DNA of 64,000 nt from Arthrobacter_H rhombi (GCF_039526245.1 NZ_BAAAIV010000008.1:1-64000), one strand, 5' to 3'. Positions 29,744 to 38,987 are shown, counted from the stretch's first letter. The notes: generated by a model from the letters alone, not told the origin. Numbers and translations are program-made.

Positions 29744-30319
29744 TCAGAGGTACTGTCCCGGTCCGCCGTCGGCATCGGCGCTTGCCTGGGCGCTTCCGTC
29801 GGCCTTTCCGGAGACCACGCGTTCGGGTTCGCCGTGTTCGTTGATGACGATCCCGGGGGCCACCTGGGTTCCGGGCGGCAGCTCACGGAGCTGGATGCGT
29901 TGGGCGAGTTGCTGGCTGGCCATCTGCTGGGCTGCCAGTGCCGTCTGGATCCCGTGGAAGACCCCCTCGAGCCAGCCAACCAACTGTGCCTGGGCAATCC
30001 GCAATTCCGCCTCGGATGGGGTCTGCCCCTCGGTGAAGGGCAACCGGATCCGCCGCAGCTCACTGGCCAGCTCCGGGGAGAGCCCCTCCTCGAGTTCGAC
30101 TACGGAACGTTCGTGGATGTCGGCCAGGGTGGTGCGGGCCTCGGCGTCGAGCGGCGCGGCCTTGACCTCCTCGAGCAGTTGTTTGATCATCGAGCCGATG
30201 CGCATGACCTTGGCTGGTTCGTCGACGAGGCCCGGAATCCTGAAGGACTCCGCCGGGGATCCCTCCGCGGGGCCTTCCACGGCCGGAGCCGGCGGACGCG
30301 TCTGCTCGTGTTCGCTCAT
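29744..30319 (-). CDS. bpa: Bacterial proteasome activator Bpa (DUF2587)
   Basis: Protein of 191 aa. The central four-helix region (about 45-150; AKVMRIGSMIKQLLEEVKAAP, RTTLADIHERSVVELEEGL) matches Bpa/PafE. The C terminus ends exactly in GQYL, the motif by which the ring-shaped ATP-independent activator docks into the 20S proteasome. N- and C-terminal parts are acidic and disordered. Many Micrococcaceae have proteasome genes, though none lie in this window. ATG 30319 is chosen over a far upstream ATG (30487) because the extra region crosses a strong terminator and CAAGAT ends 6 nt before ATG 30319. Confidence 0.9.
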   Translation of the reverse strand: MSEHEQTRPPAPAVEGPAEGSPAESFRIPGLVDEPAKVMRIGSMIKQLLEEVKAAPLDAEARTTLADIHERSVVELEEGLSPELASELRRIRLPFTEGQTPSEAELRIAQAQLVGWLEGVFHGIQTALAAQQMASQQLAQRIQLRELPPGTQVAPGIVINEHGEPERVVSGKADGSAQASADADGGPGQYL

Positions 30320-30325
30320 GGTTCC

Positions 30326-30331
30326 ATCTTG
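30326..30331 (-). promoter_or_regulatory. Candidate leaderless -10 element of bpa (CAAGAT)
   Basis: CAAGAT on the minus strand ends 6 nt before ATG 30319, with no ribosome binding site. The -35 position falls inside the terminator stem at 30341-30378. Confidence 0.35.
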
Positions 30332-30340
30332 CCATGATGC

Positions 30341-30378
30341 GACGAGGGCGGGGCCGGTTGCCCGGCCCCGCCCTCGTC
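30341..30378 (-). terminator. Strong hairpin terminator of cstA-ybdD
   Basis: GACGAGGGCGGGGCCGG (30341-30357) pairs perfectly with its complement at 30362-30378, a 17-bp stem with loop TTGC. There is no T tract, as is common in actinobacteria. Confidence 0.75.
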
Positions 30379-30386
30379 GTCGTGCA

Positions 30387-30593
30387 TCAGCAGCAACGCC
30401 CTTGCGGGTTGCGTTCCTCCCAGTCGTACTTGTCCCGCCAGAACTGGCGTTCTGACATCGGGTCACAACCGGGATGCGTTGCCGCATGGTGCTCGATGTA
30501 CCGGCGGTAGGCGTCGGCGCCCATCATGCCCTCGAGATACCAGCGCACCTTGCCCAGGTTCCGCCGTACTGCGGGGATCAACGCGGTGCCCAT
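30387..30593 (-). CDS. YbdD/YjiX family small partner of CstA
   Basis: Protein of 68 aa with the family hallmarks GADAYRRYIEHHAATHPG and MSERQFWRDKYDWEERNP and a C-terminal pair of cysteines (GRCC). YbdD-type proteins are encoded directly after CstA/BtsT peptide or pyruvate transporters and are needed for transport in studied cases. ATG 30593 lies 1 bp after the cstA stop; GTG 30602 is an alternative that would overlap cstA. The longer open frame up to 30761 lies within cstA and is spurious. Confidence 0.9.
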   Translation of the reverse strand: MGTALIPAVRRNLGKVRWYLEGMMGADAYRRYIEHHAATHPGCDPMSERQFWRDKYDWEERNPQGRCC

Positions 30594-30594
30594 G

Positions 30595-32850
30595 TCAGTG
30601 ACCGCCGCCGTGGCCGGCTTGTTCGGCGGGCGGAACGTCCTTCCAGCGCGCCTCGAGTTCCTTCTCCGCCGGACTGGTGATGATGCCCGAGGGCGCATAC
30701 AGCCTGGATTCCACCCGCGGGTCCTCGGTGTCGGCGGCGGTTCCCGGCGACCGGTAGGCACGGATCGTCGCCATCACGGCGGCGATGATCACGATAATGG
30801 ACAGGACCACGAAGATGATCGAGAGGGTTCCCTGGACGCCGGTGTTGCGGACGACGGCCTCCATGGCCTCGACGTTCTTGGCGGTGCCGAAGCTTTCCTT
30901 GCCCTGGGCCAGCGCCTCCTTGAAGGAGTTGTGCTGGGCCCAGTACCCGACCTTGGCGACCGGGGAGAAGATCTTCTCCCAGGAGGCCCAGATCGTGATG
31001 ACCGCGGTGAACGCCAGCGGTACGGCGACAATCCACAGGTAGCGGAAGTTGCCGCGTTTCGCGACGATCGCCAGCACGACCGCCAGGGCGATGGCCGCCA
31101 GCAGCTGGTTCGCGATGCCGAACAACGGGAAGAACGTGTTGATCCCGCCCAGCGGGTCGGTCACCCCGAGGATGAGGATGTACCCCCATCCGGCCACCAT
31201 GATCGCCGTACACAACCAGGCGCCGGGGCGCCACGAGGTGTCCTTGAACTTCGGGATGAAGTTGCCGATCGTGTCCTGGAGCATGAAGCGCGCCACACGG
31301 GTGCCGGCGTCGACCGCGGTGAGGATGAACAGCGCCTCGAACATGATGGCGAAGTGGTACCAGAAGCCCATCATCGCGGTGCCGCCGAACCACTGGTGCA
31401 TGATGTGGGCGATGCCCACGGCCAGGGTCGGTGCGCCACCGGTCCTCGAGACGATGCTCTCCTCGCCGACATTCGCGGCCAGGTCGGTCAGCATGTTCGG
31501 CGTCAGGTGGACTCCGGTCAGGCCCAGGCTGTTCACGAACGCGACGGCTGACTCGACGGTGCCTCCGGTGGATGCTGCCGAGGAGTTCATCGCGAAGTAG
31601 ACGCCGCGGTCGATGGAGATCGCGGCAACCAGCGCCATGATGGCCACGAAGGACTCCATGAGCATGCCGCCGTAGCCGAGGAAGCGTGTCTGCTTTTCCT
31701 TCTCGACCATTTTCGGGGTCGTGCCCGAGGCGATCAGCGCGTGGAAGCCCGAGAGCGCACCACAGGCGATCGTCACGAAGAGGAACGGGAAGAGCGAACC
31801 GGCCACCACCGGGCCGTCGGAGCGCCCGGCGTACTCGGAGAACGCGGGCACCGAAATGGTGGGACGCACGATGATGATGGCGACGGCCAGCAGGCCGATG
31901 ACGCCGATCTTCATGAACGTGGACAGGTAGTCGCGCGGGGCCAGCAACAGCCAGACCGGCAGGATCGCTGCTATGAAGCCGTAGACGATGATCGACCAGG
32001 CGATCACCGGGCGGTCCAGGTGGAACAGTGCCGAACCGAGGTCGGATTCGGCGACCCACCTGCCGGAGATGATGGCGAACATCAGCAGGACGAACCCGAT
32101 GATGGAGATCTCCAGGACCTTGCCCGGGCGGATGAAGCGCAGGTAGCAGCCCATGAACAGTGCGATCGGGATGGTCAGCGCCACCGAGTACACGCCCCAC
32201 GCGGATTCGCCCAGGGCATTGACCACGACGAGCGCCAGGATGGCCACGATGATGATCATGATCGCCAGGGTCGCGATGAGGGCCGCGGTGCCGCCGATCA
32301 GGCCGAGCTCCTCGCGGGCCATCTGGCCCAGCGAGCGTCCTCCGCGGCGCATGGAGAAGAACAACACGAGGTAGTCCTGCACGGCACCGGCGAAGACGAC
32401 GCCGACGATGATCCAGATCGTGCCGGGCAGGTAGCCCATCTGGGCGGCCAGGACGGGACCGACGAGCGGTCCGGCGCCGGCGATGGCCGCGAAGTGGTGG
32501 CCGAAGAGGACGCGGCGGTCCGTCGGCATGAAGTCGCGGCCGTTGGAGTTGTACTCGGCCGGGGTGGCCCGGGAGTCATCGGGACGGGCGATCTTGCGCT
32601 CGATGAATTTCGCATAGAAGCGGTAGAACACCAGGTAGGTGCAGACCGCTGCGAAAACGAACCAGATCGCATTGATGGTCTCGCCCCGGGAGATGGCCAG
32701 GACGGACCAGGCGACGGCGCCGAGGAGCGAGATCGCGGACCAGAGGACGATCTTGGCGGGCGTCCAGGTGCGTTCTTCGGCCCCGGCGACATCGGGGTCC
32801 ACCGCGCTGGGCGGTAGGACCCCGGGTGGGGTGGATGGTTGTTCACTCAT
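30595..32850 (-). CDS. cstA: Carbon starvation protein CstA, peptide/pyruvate transporter
   Basis: Integral membrane protein of 751 aa with about 16 hydrophobic helices. CstA signatures are RVLFGHHFAAIAGAGPLVGP, the IWIIVGVVFAGAVQDY segment, GFHALIASGTTPKM and INTFFPLFGIANQLLAAIAL. The C-terminal tail is cytosolic and charged (AEKELEARWKDVPPAEQ). Family members import peptides or pyruvate during carbon limitation. ATG 32850 has a GAAGG ribosome binding site, and about 134 bp separate it from the upstream oxidoreductase, so it probably has its own promoter (a TAGCCT is seen near 32940 on this strand). No convincing CRP site was found here. Confidence 0.93.
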   Translation of the reverse strand: MSEQPSTPPGVLPPSAVDPDVAGAEERTWTPAKIVLWSAISLLGAVAWSVLAISRGETINAIWFVFAAVCTYLVFYRFYAKFIERKIARPDDSRATPAEYNSNGRDFMPTDRRVLFGHHFAAIAGAGPLVGPVLAAQMGYLPGTIWIIVGVVFAGAVQDYLVLFFSMRRGGRSLGQMAREELGLIGGTAALIATLAIMIIIVAILALVVVNALGESAWGVYSVALTIPIALFMGCYLRFIRPGKVLEISIIGFVLLMFAIISGRWVAESDLGSALFHLDRPVIAWSIIVYGFIAAILPVWLLLAPRDYLSTFMKIGVIGLLAVAIIIVRPTISVPAFSEYAGRSDGPVVAGSLFPFLFVTIACGALSGFHALIASGTTPKMVEKEKQTRFLGYGGMLMESFVAIMALVAAISIDRGVYFAMNSSAASTGGTVESAVAFVNSLGLTGVHLTPNMLTDLAANVGEESIVSRTGGAPTLAVGIAHIMHQWFGGTAMMGFWYHFAIMFEALFILTAVDAGTRVARFMLQDTIGNFIPKFKDTSWRPGAWLCTAIMVAGWGYILILGVTDPLGGINTFFPLFGIANQLLAAIALAVVLAIVAKRGNFRYLWIVAVPLAFTAVITIWASWEKIFSPVAKVGYWAQHNSFKEALAQGKESFGTAKNVEAMEAVVRNTGVQGTLSIIFVVLSIIVIIAAVMATIRAYRSPGTAADTEDPRVESRLYAPSGIITSPAEKELEARWKDVPPAEQAGHGGGH

Positions 32851-32984
32851 GTGTAGTTGCCTTCACTCTCAAAGTTGCGATGCAGCGCCCGGCGTCGACG
32901 GTCGTGAAGTGACCTGTGGCACGCTGGTGGCCGCGCCTACAGGCTATCCCGTGGGCGCGCCTTCGAGCGGGAGGCCCGCATGGC

Positions 32985-33998
32985 TCAGGTGGTGAGCAGG
33001 ATTTTGCCGCGGTGTTCGCCCGAGTCGAAGTATTCATGGGCCCGCGCAGCCTGCTCCAACGGGAACGTCTTTTCGATCACCGGGCGCACGGCACCGGATT
33101 CGACCACGGGCCAGACGCCGGTCCGCACGCCCTCGACGACCCTGCCCTTGGCTTCGATGTCGCGGGCGCGCAGGGTGGTGCCGATGACGCGCAGCCGCCG
33201 GGTCATCAGCTTCCCCAGGTTCAGCTGGGCCGTGGCTCCGCCCTGGAGGGCGATGACGACGAGCCGTCCGTCGTTGGCCAGCACGTCCACGTTCTGCCCC
33301 AGGTATTTCGCCCCCATGATGTCCAGCACGACGTCGGCTCCGTGGCCGTCGCTGATCTGCCGCATCCGCTCGACGAAGTCCTCCTCGCGGTAGTTGATGC
33401 CCTCCACGGCGCCGAAACCCCGGCAGTAGTCGATCTTCTCTGCGCTTCCGGCCGTGACCACCACCTGCACGCCGTGCGCCGTGGCCAGCTGGGTGGCCAT
33501 GGTCCCGATGCCGCCGGCACCGCCGTGGACCAGGAGCCACTCCCCCGCTTCCAGGTGGGCCTCCATGAACAGGTTCGACCAGACGGTGCAGGCGACCTCG
33601 GGCAGACCGGCCGCCTCGATGAGGTCGATCCCCGCCGGTATCGGCAACAGCTGCGGCGCGGGTACTGCCACGTATTCTGCATAACCGCCACCGGCGAGCA
33701 GCGCACACACTGGAGTGCCGACGTCGTACCCGGTGACGTCCGCCCCGAGCGCGACGATGGTTCCGGAGACCTCGAGTCCCGGGATATCCGAGGCGCCGGG
33801 CGGCGGCGGATAGGTCCCCCCGCGCTGGCCCACGTCGGCACGGTTGAGGCCTGCCGCCGCCACGCGGACTAGTACTTCCCCGGCGGCGGGGACGGGGACT
33901 TGGCGGTCGACGACGGTGATGACTTCGGGGCCCCCGGCGCCGTCGTATTCCACGGCGCGCATGGTTTTCGGTAGGGACGTGTCGGTGCTCTGGCTCAT
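32985..33998 (-). CDS. NAD(P)H:quinone oxidoreductase, zinc-independent MDR family
   Basis: Medium-chain dehydrogenase/reductase of 337 aa. N-terminal GroES-like fold with VAAAGLNRADVGQRGGTYPP and PGLEVSGTIVALG; Rossmann domain with LLVHGGAGGIGTMATQLA, the GxGxxA-type nucleotide-binding loop, and DVVLDIMGAKYLGQN. The zinc-ligand cysteines of alcohol dehydrogenases are absent, which fits the quinone oxidoreductase (PIG3/QOR) group. ATG 33998 follows GGGAAGG. It may reduce quinones or other enones; the substrate is unknown. Confidence 0.88.
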   Translation of the reverse strand: MSQSTDTSLPKTMRAVEYDGAGGPEVITVVDRQVPVPAAGEVLVRVAAAGLNRADVGQRGGTYPPPPGASDIPGLEVSGTIVALGADVTGYDVGTPVCALLAGGGYAEYVAVPAPQLLPIPAGIDLIEAAGLPEVACTVWSNLFMEAHLEAGEWLLVHGGAGGIGTMATQLATAHGVQVVVTAGSAEKIDYCRGFGAVEGINYREEDFVERMRQISDGHGADVVLDIMGAKYLGQNVDVLANDGRLVVIALQGGATAQLNLGKLMTRRLRVIGTTLRARDIEAKGRVVEGVRTGVWPVVESGAVRPVIEKTFPLEQAARAHEYFDSGEHRGKILLTT

Positions 33999-34076
33999 GG
34001 TGGTGCCCTTCCCGGTGGTCGTGGGTGTGTTGGACCGAGCCTACCCGCGCGTTTTCCGGCTCCGGTGCCCCTCGCG

Positions 34077-34082
34077 TATAGT
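34077..34082 (+). promoter_or_regulatory. -10 element of tRNA-Ser (TATAGT)
   Basis: TATAGT lies 10 nt upstream of the tRNA 5' end. No clear -35 is seen. The same hexamer is used by tRNA-Arg at 53984. Confidence 0.45.
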
Positions 34083-34092
34083 TCTCGTGTCT

Positions 34093-34180
34093 GGAAGGTT
34101 GTCCGAGCGGCCTATGGAGCTGGTCTTGAAAACCAGTGTGCGGTAACCCCGTACCAAGGGTTCAAATCCCTTACCTTCCG
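34093..34180 (+). tRNA. tRNA-Ser (UGA anticodon)
   Basis: Class II tRNA of 88 nt with a long variable arm. The acceptor GGAAGGT pairs with ACCTTCC, with discriminator G as expected for serine. The anticodon stem CTGGT/ACCAG holds loop CTTGAAA with anticodon TGA, reading UCN codons. CCA is not encoded. Confidence 0.97.
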
Positions 34181-34189
34181 CGCATCAAC

Positions 34190-34221
34190 GGGAAGCCGAC
34201 CCCTCCGGGGGTCGGCTTCCC
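34190..34221 (+). terminator. Terminator hairpin of tRNA-Ser (UGA)
   Basis: GGGAAGCCGACCCC pairs with GGGGTCGGCTTCCC around a four-base loop. The stem is perfect and at least 14 bp long, but there is no T run after it. Confidence 0.8.
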
Positions 34222-34388
34222 GCCTGCGTTAAGCACCGTCGTCGCGCCCCTTGACGCACCGGGGCGGGGATCACTGAAGCGGCAGCTTCCGCCACCCGGG
34301 GTCTATCCAACGTTCACTGCATGCTGTTTCACTGGTGTCCATCACTGCATCGTTCATCAACGAACCCGCACCAGAGAAGGGCACCTTC

Positions 34389-36974
34389 GTGAGTACATCA
34401 CGCACCCGGGCCGGTCTATGCCTGGCCGCCTGCACCACCTTGATAGCCGCCACGGCAGCGGCCGGCCCCGCGCTGGCGGCCCCCGATGCCGGGGGCGGAG
34501 GCGTCGTCATCAACGAGGCGTACCTGTCCGGCGGCAGCGCCAACGCCCCCTACCAGGACAAGTTCGTCGAGCTCTACAACGGCTCGGACGCCCCGGTCTC
34601 GCTGGACGGCTGGTCGCTGCAATACCGGTCGGCCACCGGGACCGGCAGCACCAACACCTCGGTGCCCCTCTCCGGCACGGTTGCCGCCTACGGCCACTTC
34701 CTGATTGGCGGCGGAAGCAACGGTGCCACCGGCGCCGAACTTCCCACTCCCGATCTCCACACATCCTTCAACCCCAGCGGCACGAAGGGCACGATCGTGC
34801 TCTCCAACCAGGGCGACCGCTTGGCCCTACCCACCGGCTCGGTCACCGGCGACGCCCAGGTGGCGGACCTGCTCGGCTACGGCGGCTCCAACACCTTCGA
34901 GTCCTCGGCCGCCACCGCTCCGGCCGGCAATGCGGACCCGAAGTCACTCGAACGTGCCGACCACGCAGACACCAACGACAACGCTGCGGACTTCACGCTG
35001 AACCCCGCCCCGTCCCCGACCGCCTCCGGCGGAACGGACCCGGGCCCCGACCCGGAGCCGGGCGACCCGGTGGACGCCACCATCGCCGACATCCAGGGCA
35101 CCGGTGACGCCACCACGCTGAAGGACCAGCTGGTCACCACCCGCGGCGTGGTCACGGCCACCTATCCCACCGGCGGATACGACGGCTACTACATCCAGAC
35201 CCCGGGCACCGGTGGCGACTCCCGTTCCGCGGCCTCCGACGGCTTGTTCGTGTACTCGGCCGCCACGGTGTCCGACGTGCGGGTGGGCGACTACGTGGAG
35301 GTCACCGGCACGGCCGGCGAGTTCTACGGCCTGACCCAGGTCAGCGTCCCCGCAGGCGGTGCCACGGTGCTGGATGAACCGGCCGAGGCCGTCAAACCGC
35401 TGACCGTTGCCTGGCCCGCCACCGACGGCGAGCGCGAAGCCTACGAGGGCATGCTGTGGGACCCGCAGGGCCGGTGGACGCTCGCGGACAACTACTCACT
35501 CAACGGCTACGGCGAGCTGGGGCTGGCCTCCGGGACCTCGCAGCTGGTCCGCGGGGCCACGACACTGCCGCAGGCCACCGATGAGGCACCCGCCGGTTCG
35601 GCGAAGGCAGCAGCCATCGAAACCGAGAACCTGGCCCGCTCGATCATCCTCGATGACGGGTCGACGGCGAACTACCTCGGCGCCGACGTGAACAAGAACG
35701 TCCCGCTGCCCTACCTCGCCCGCGGTTCGCAGGTCAGGGTGGGTGCACCCGTGGACTTCATCGGCAACGTCATCCTGGACTACCGCCACGACGCCTGGCG
35801 TTTCCAGCCGCTGACCCAGCTGACCGGCGCCAACACCGCCGACCAGCCGGCGGCCTTCGGCAAGACCCGGACCTCGCATCCGAAAAACGTCGACGGTGAC
35901 GTGAAGATCGGCACGTTCAACGTCCTGAACTACTTCACCACCACCGGCGACCAGCTCAGCGGCTGCACCTACTACACCGACCGCGCGGGCAATCCGCTCA
36001 CGGTCCGCAGCGGCTGCGATGCGCGCGGAGCGGCCAACGCCGCCAGCCTGGAGCGCCAGCAGGCGAAGATCGTCGCGGCGATCAACGGGCTGGACGCCGA
36101 CGTCGTCTCCCTGGAGGAAATCGAGAACTCGGCGGCCTTCGGCCAGGACCGGGACAGCGCGCTGGCCGAACTGGTCGACGCCCTGAATGCGGCGGCCACG
36201 AAACCGGGCCACGGCAAGGGACATGGCAAGGGCCATGGCAAGGGCCATGGCCAGGGACCCCGGACCTGGGAGTATGTCCCCACCCCGGCCTCCGTGCCCG
36301 CGGACGAGGACGTCATCCGCACTGCCTTCATTTACCGCAAGGCGGCGGTGAAGCCCTCCGGCTCCTCCGTCATCCTCGACGACCAGGCATTCTCCAACGC
36401 CCGTCCGCCGTTGGCCCAGGCCTTCACCCGGGCCCGTGGCCCCAAGCACGATCGCTTCGTGGCGATCGTGAACCACTTCAAGTCCAAGGGCTCCGGCCCC
36501 TCGGACGGGTCCGGCAATGAGGACACCGGCGATGGACAGGGCGCCTGGAATGCGGACCGCGTCCAGCAGGCCACCGCGCTGGTGGACTTCGCCGAGAAGA
36601 TGAAGCGCACGGCGAAGACCTCCAAGGTCCTGCTCACGGGCGACTTCAACTCCTACACGCAGGAGGATCCGATGCAGGTGCTCTACCGGGCCGGCTACGT
36701 CGATCTCGGGTCGAAGACGGGCAAGCAGTCCTACCTCTTCTCGGGGCGGACCGGCTCGCTGGATCATGTGCTCGCATCCTGCTCGACGGTCCGCGACGTG
36801 TCGGGGGTGGATATCTGGGACATCAATGCCGACGAGCCGATTGCCCTGGAGTACAGCCGGTACAACTACAACGTCACCGACTTCTACTCCCCGGACCCCT
36901 ACCGGGCCTCGGACCATGACCCCCTGGTGGTCGGCCTGGACCTCGGCGGTAAGAAGGGACCCCACCGGAAATGA
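34389..36974 (+). CDS. Secreted ExeM/NucH-type nuclease with lamin-tail domain
   Basis: Exported protein of 861 aa. A Sec signal peptide (RTRAGLCLAACTTLIAA ... ALAAPDAG) leads to a lamin-tail domain (about 35-170; VVINEAYLSGG, KFVELYNGSDAPVSLDGW), an OB-fold region (about 230-500) and an endonuclease/exonuclease/phosphatase domain with KIGTFNVLNYF, VVSLEEIEN, FVAIVNHFKSKG, LLTGDFNSYTQED, SLDHVLAS and SDHDPLVVGL, which carry the expected Asn, Glu, Asp and His residues. Likely degrades extracellular DNA for phosphate or nutrients. GTG 34389 follows AGAGAAGGG and starts the signal peptide; the longer frame from 34335 would not. A GHGK repeat interrupts the catalytic domain. Confidence 0.88.
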   Translation: MSTSRTRAGLCLAACTTLIAATAAAGPALAAPDAGGGGVVINEAYLSGGSANAPYQDKFVELYNGSDAPVSLDGWSLQYRSATGTGSTNTSVPLSGTVAAYGHFLIGGGSNGATGAELPTPDLHTSFNPSGTKGTIVLSNQGDRLALPTGSVTGDAQVADLLGYGGSNTFESSAATAPAGNADPKSLERADHADTNDNAADFTLNPAPSPTASGGTDPGPDPEPGDPVDATIADIQGTGDATTLKDQLVTTRGVVTATYPTGGYDGYYIQTPGTGGDSRSAASDGLFVYSAATVSDVRVGDYVEVTGTAGEFYGLTQVSVPAGGATVLDEPAEAVKPLTVAWPATDGEREAYEGMLWDPQGRWTLADNYSLNGYGELGLASGTSQLVRGATTLPQATDEAPAGSAKAAAIETENLARSIILDDGSTANYLGADVNKNVPLPYLARGSQVRVGAPVDFIGNVILDYRHDAWRFQPLTQLTGANTADQPAAFGKTRTSHPKNVDGDVKIGTFNVLNYFTTTGDQLSGCTYYTDRAGNPLTVRSGCDARGAANAASLERQQAKIVAAINGLDADVVSLEEIENSAAFGQDRDSALAELVDALNAAATKPGHGKGHGKGHGKGHGQGPRTWEYVPTPASVPADEDVIRTAFIYRKAAVKPSGSSVILDDQAFSNARPPLAQAFTRARGPKHDRFVAIVNHFKSKGSGPSDGSGNEDTGDGQGAWNADRVQQATALVDFAEKMKRTAKTSKVLLTGDFNSYTQEDPMQVLYRAGYVDLGSKTGKQSYLFSGRTGSLDHVLASCSTVRDVSGVDIWDINADEPIALEYSRYNYNVTDFYSPDPYRASDHDPLVVGLDLGGKKGPHRK
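36207..36257 (+). repeat. 12-bp tandem repeat inside the nuclease gene, encoding GHGK units
   Basis: Four copies of a GGC-CAY-GGC-AAG-like 12-mer (the last with CAG) encode GHGKGHGKGHGKGHGQG. The translated insert is basic, flexible and His-rich, and sits between the two halves of the catalytic domain. Confidence 0.85.
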
Positions 36975-36989
36975 TCGGGTAGCTCAGGA

Positions 36990-38987
36990 TCAGACCCGGG
37001 CAGCCATCCTGACCAGTTCCAACGCGACGGCGTCCGCATCCCCCAGGGTGCGGGCGCCGTCCTGGTATCCGGCCCCGGCCTCCGCGGCGATCGCCGTGCC
37101 CCACTGGACGCTGGAGAGCTGCAACCCCAACACGAAGATCCCCCGGTGCGCGATCCCGTCGCCATCCACGAGGCGGTACGGCTGGCCCACGACGTCGAAC
37201 CCGGAACCGTAGACACCCTCGCCGTCGGAGGTGGACATCAGCCGTGGCCGCGCCAGGCCGTCGGCCTGCAACTGGCCCAGCAGCGGGGACGCGGACTGGG
37301 CCACGCGATTCGCCGGCATCATCGCCTCGAACATGTACCGCGCGGTGACCGGCTCGTCCTGCACCCACGGCGAGGACGCCGCAAAGTGACCGGCCTCCTC
37401 CTCGAGGGAGAACACCGGGTCGGGACCCAGGAACTGCACGACGCCGGCACGCGCCAAGGCGGCGAGCTCCTCGATGCGCTGCAACGGTGGCCCGCTGGCC
37501 AGCCCCTCGACCAGCGGTTCGAACCACCGGGTGAGCTCCTCCAGCCGGCTGGCGTCATCCAGCAATCCCTCGGCAACGAACCGCTTGACGATGCCGCGAC
37601 CTGCGTTCAGCGCACCGATGGCCATTTTCAACGGGTCGTCCTCGCCGCGCGCCGAGGCGGCGGCGTCCTCTTCGAGGTACTGCAGCACCGCGGCCTGGTA
37701 GGCCTCGTGCCCCACGAACCCGCGGTCGGCAAACGGGTGGCCCAGTGCGGGGACATCCAGCCAGGGCACTTCCGGACCGGCGCGCCCGACGAGCTCACGC
37801 GCCACCGTCCGCCACACCTCCTGCCCATGGATGTGCGGGGCGTCCAGGATCCCCTCGAGTTCGGCCAGGAAACCTGCAGGGTCCCCGAACAGCTCCGGGC
37901 TGACACGGACCAGCGTGGCGTAGTAGGTGCGCAGCACGTCCCGGTGCAGCAGCGGCCAGATGTGCGCGTTGAAGCCGACCTTACCGGGCGGCTCCCCGGG
38001 TGCGCCCGCGGCGGCGAGCTCATGCACCTCATCGAACCCGAGGTGGCGCAGCGTCACCGATCGTGGCAGGTAGGTGTCGATGCACGGCTTCGCCCGGTAG
38101 GGGGCGCCGCGCCGTGAGGCGGCGTGCAGGCGCGGTTCGGCCCCGCTGGCCCGGTACTCCAGGGCGCGGCCGGGACCCTGGCCGCTGGGCACGAATTCCC
38201 CGCCGCGGCCGAGGGTCAACGCGGTCAGGGCGTCGAAGAAGTTCAGTCCCAGGCCACGCACCAGCACCGGCTCACCGGCCGGGTACACGCCCCAGTCCAC
38301 GTCGGCGGGCACATTGGGCCCCTGGTAGTGCAGCCCGGCGGCCGTGGCACGCTCACCGGCGACACGCTGTTGCGGATTCGGGTGGGACGGGACGTGTCCC
38401 ACGGACAACACCACTGCCTCGGCCAGCAGCTCGCGTGCCCCGCCGTCGTCCTGGAGGGCATCCAGGGTGACCCGGTAGCCGTTGGCCTCGCGGCGGACGG
38501 CGGTCACCTCCTGGCGCACGATGTCGAAGGAGGCGACGGCCCGATGGCTGCGGAGCCGGTCGGCCACCGCGGTGAAGACGTGGCGCAGGTAGGCCCCGTA
38601 GAGGGCGCGGCCCGGGAAGCCCGCGGTGGACAACGCCTCCAGTTCGGCCCGTTCGGTCGCGTCGAGGACGGCGCTGTCGCCGCCACTGGAGCGGAATTCC
38701 TCGAAGCTCAGCCCCGGGCCGTCGCCGGTTCCCCGCGGTGGGGCGACGGTGGGGAACAGTGCGGGGGTGTTCATCAGGTAGTAGCGCGGCTGCCCGGGGG
38801 CCCACACGTGTCCGGGCCCGGGTTCGCACGGGTCCACCACGGTGATGCCGACCGACCAGCCGGGGGCGCCGCCGGCGTGTCCTGCGCTCGCGGTGGCCTC
38901 GTCCAGGCGAGCCAGCAGGCGTTCCAGGGTCGACGTGCCGCGGGGACCGGCACCGATGATGACCACGTTGAACCTGCTTGCTGCCAC
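36990..38987 (-). CDS. FAD/NAD(P)-binding protein (NAD_binding_9 type)
   Basis: Protein of 665 aa with an N-terminal Rossmann dinucleotide motif NVVIIGAGPRGTSTLERLL, a second conserved block GHVWAPGQPRYYLMNTPALF, AVVLSVGHVPSHPNP and LVRGLGLNFFDALTALT. These mark the broad family of FAD/NAD(P)-binding proteins that includes possible N-hydroxylases and uncharacterised oxidoreductases. The C-terminal 300 residues are helical and unassigned. GTG 38987 is supported by GAAGGAG 6 nt upstream; the open frame continues 56 codons further without a start signal. It is convergent with the nuclease gene, only 15 bp apart. Substrate unknown. Confidence 0.8.
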   Translation of the reverse strand: MAASRFNVVIIGAGPRGTSTLERLLARLDEATASAGHAGGAPGWSVGITVVDPCEPGPGHVWAPGQPRYYLMNTPALFPTVAPPRGTGDGPGLSFEEFRSSGGDSAVLDATERAELEALSTAGFPGRALYGAYLRHVFTAVADRLRSHRAVASFDIVRQEVTAVRREANGYRVTLDALQDDGGARELLAEAVVLSVGHVPSHPNPQQRVAGERATAAGLHYQGPNVPADVDWGVYPAGEPVLVRGLGLNFFDALTALTLGRGGEFVPSGQGPGRALEYRASGAEPRLHAASRRGAPYRAKPCIDTYLPRSVTLRHLGFDEVHELAAAGAPGEPPGKVGFNAHIWPLLHRDVLRTYYATLVRVSPELFGDPAGFLAELEGILDAPHIHGQEVWRTVARELVGRAGPEVPWLDVPALGHPFADRGFVGHEAYQAAVLQYLEEDAAASARGEDDPLKMAIGALNAGRGIVKRFVAEGLLDDASRLEELTRWFEPLVEGLASGPPLQRIEELAALARAGVVQFLGPDPVFSLEEEAGHFAASSPWVQDEPVTARYMFEAMMPANRVAQSASPLLGQLQADGLARPRLMSTSDGEGVYGSGFDVVGQPYRLVDGDGIAHRGIFVLGLQLSSVQWGTAIAAEAGAGYQDGARTLGDADAVALELVRMAARV

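Noticed and set aside
32851..32984. CRP site searched for upstream of cstA
   Set aside because: Only partial halves (GTGAAGTGACC, CTGTGGCAC) are present; no TGTGA-N6-TCACA spacing is met.
34312..34357. TTCAC/TTCAT repeats upstream of the secreted nuclease considered as a PHO box
   Set aside because: The cores are 15 and 25 nt apart, not 11, so they do not fit RegX3/PhoP periodicity.
36207..36257. Short tandem repeats considered as a CRISPR array
   Set aside because: The 12-bp units have no spacers and lie in frame inside a gene; no cas genes are in the window.
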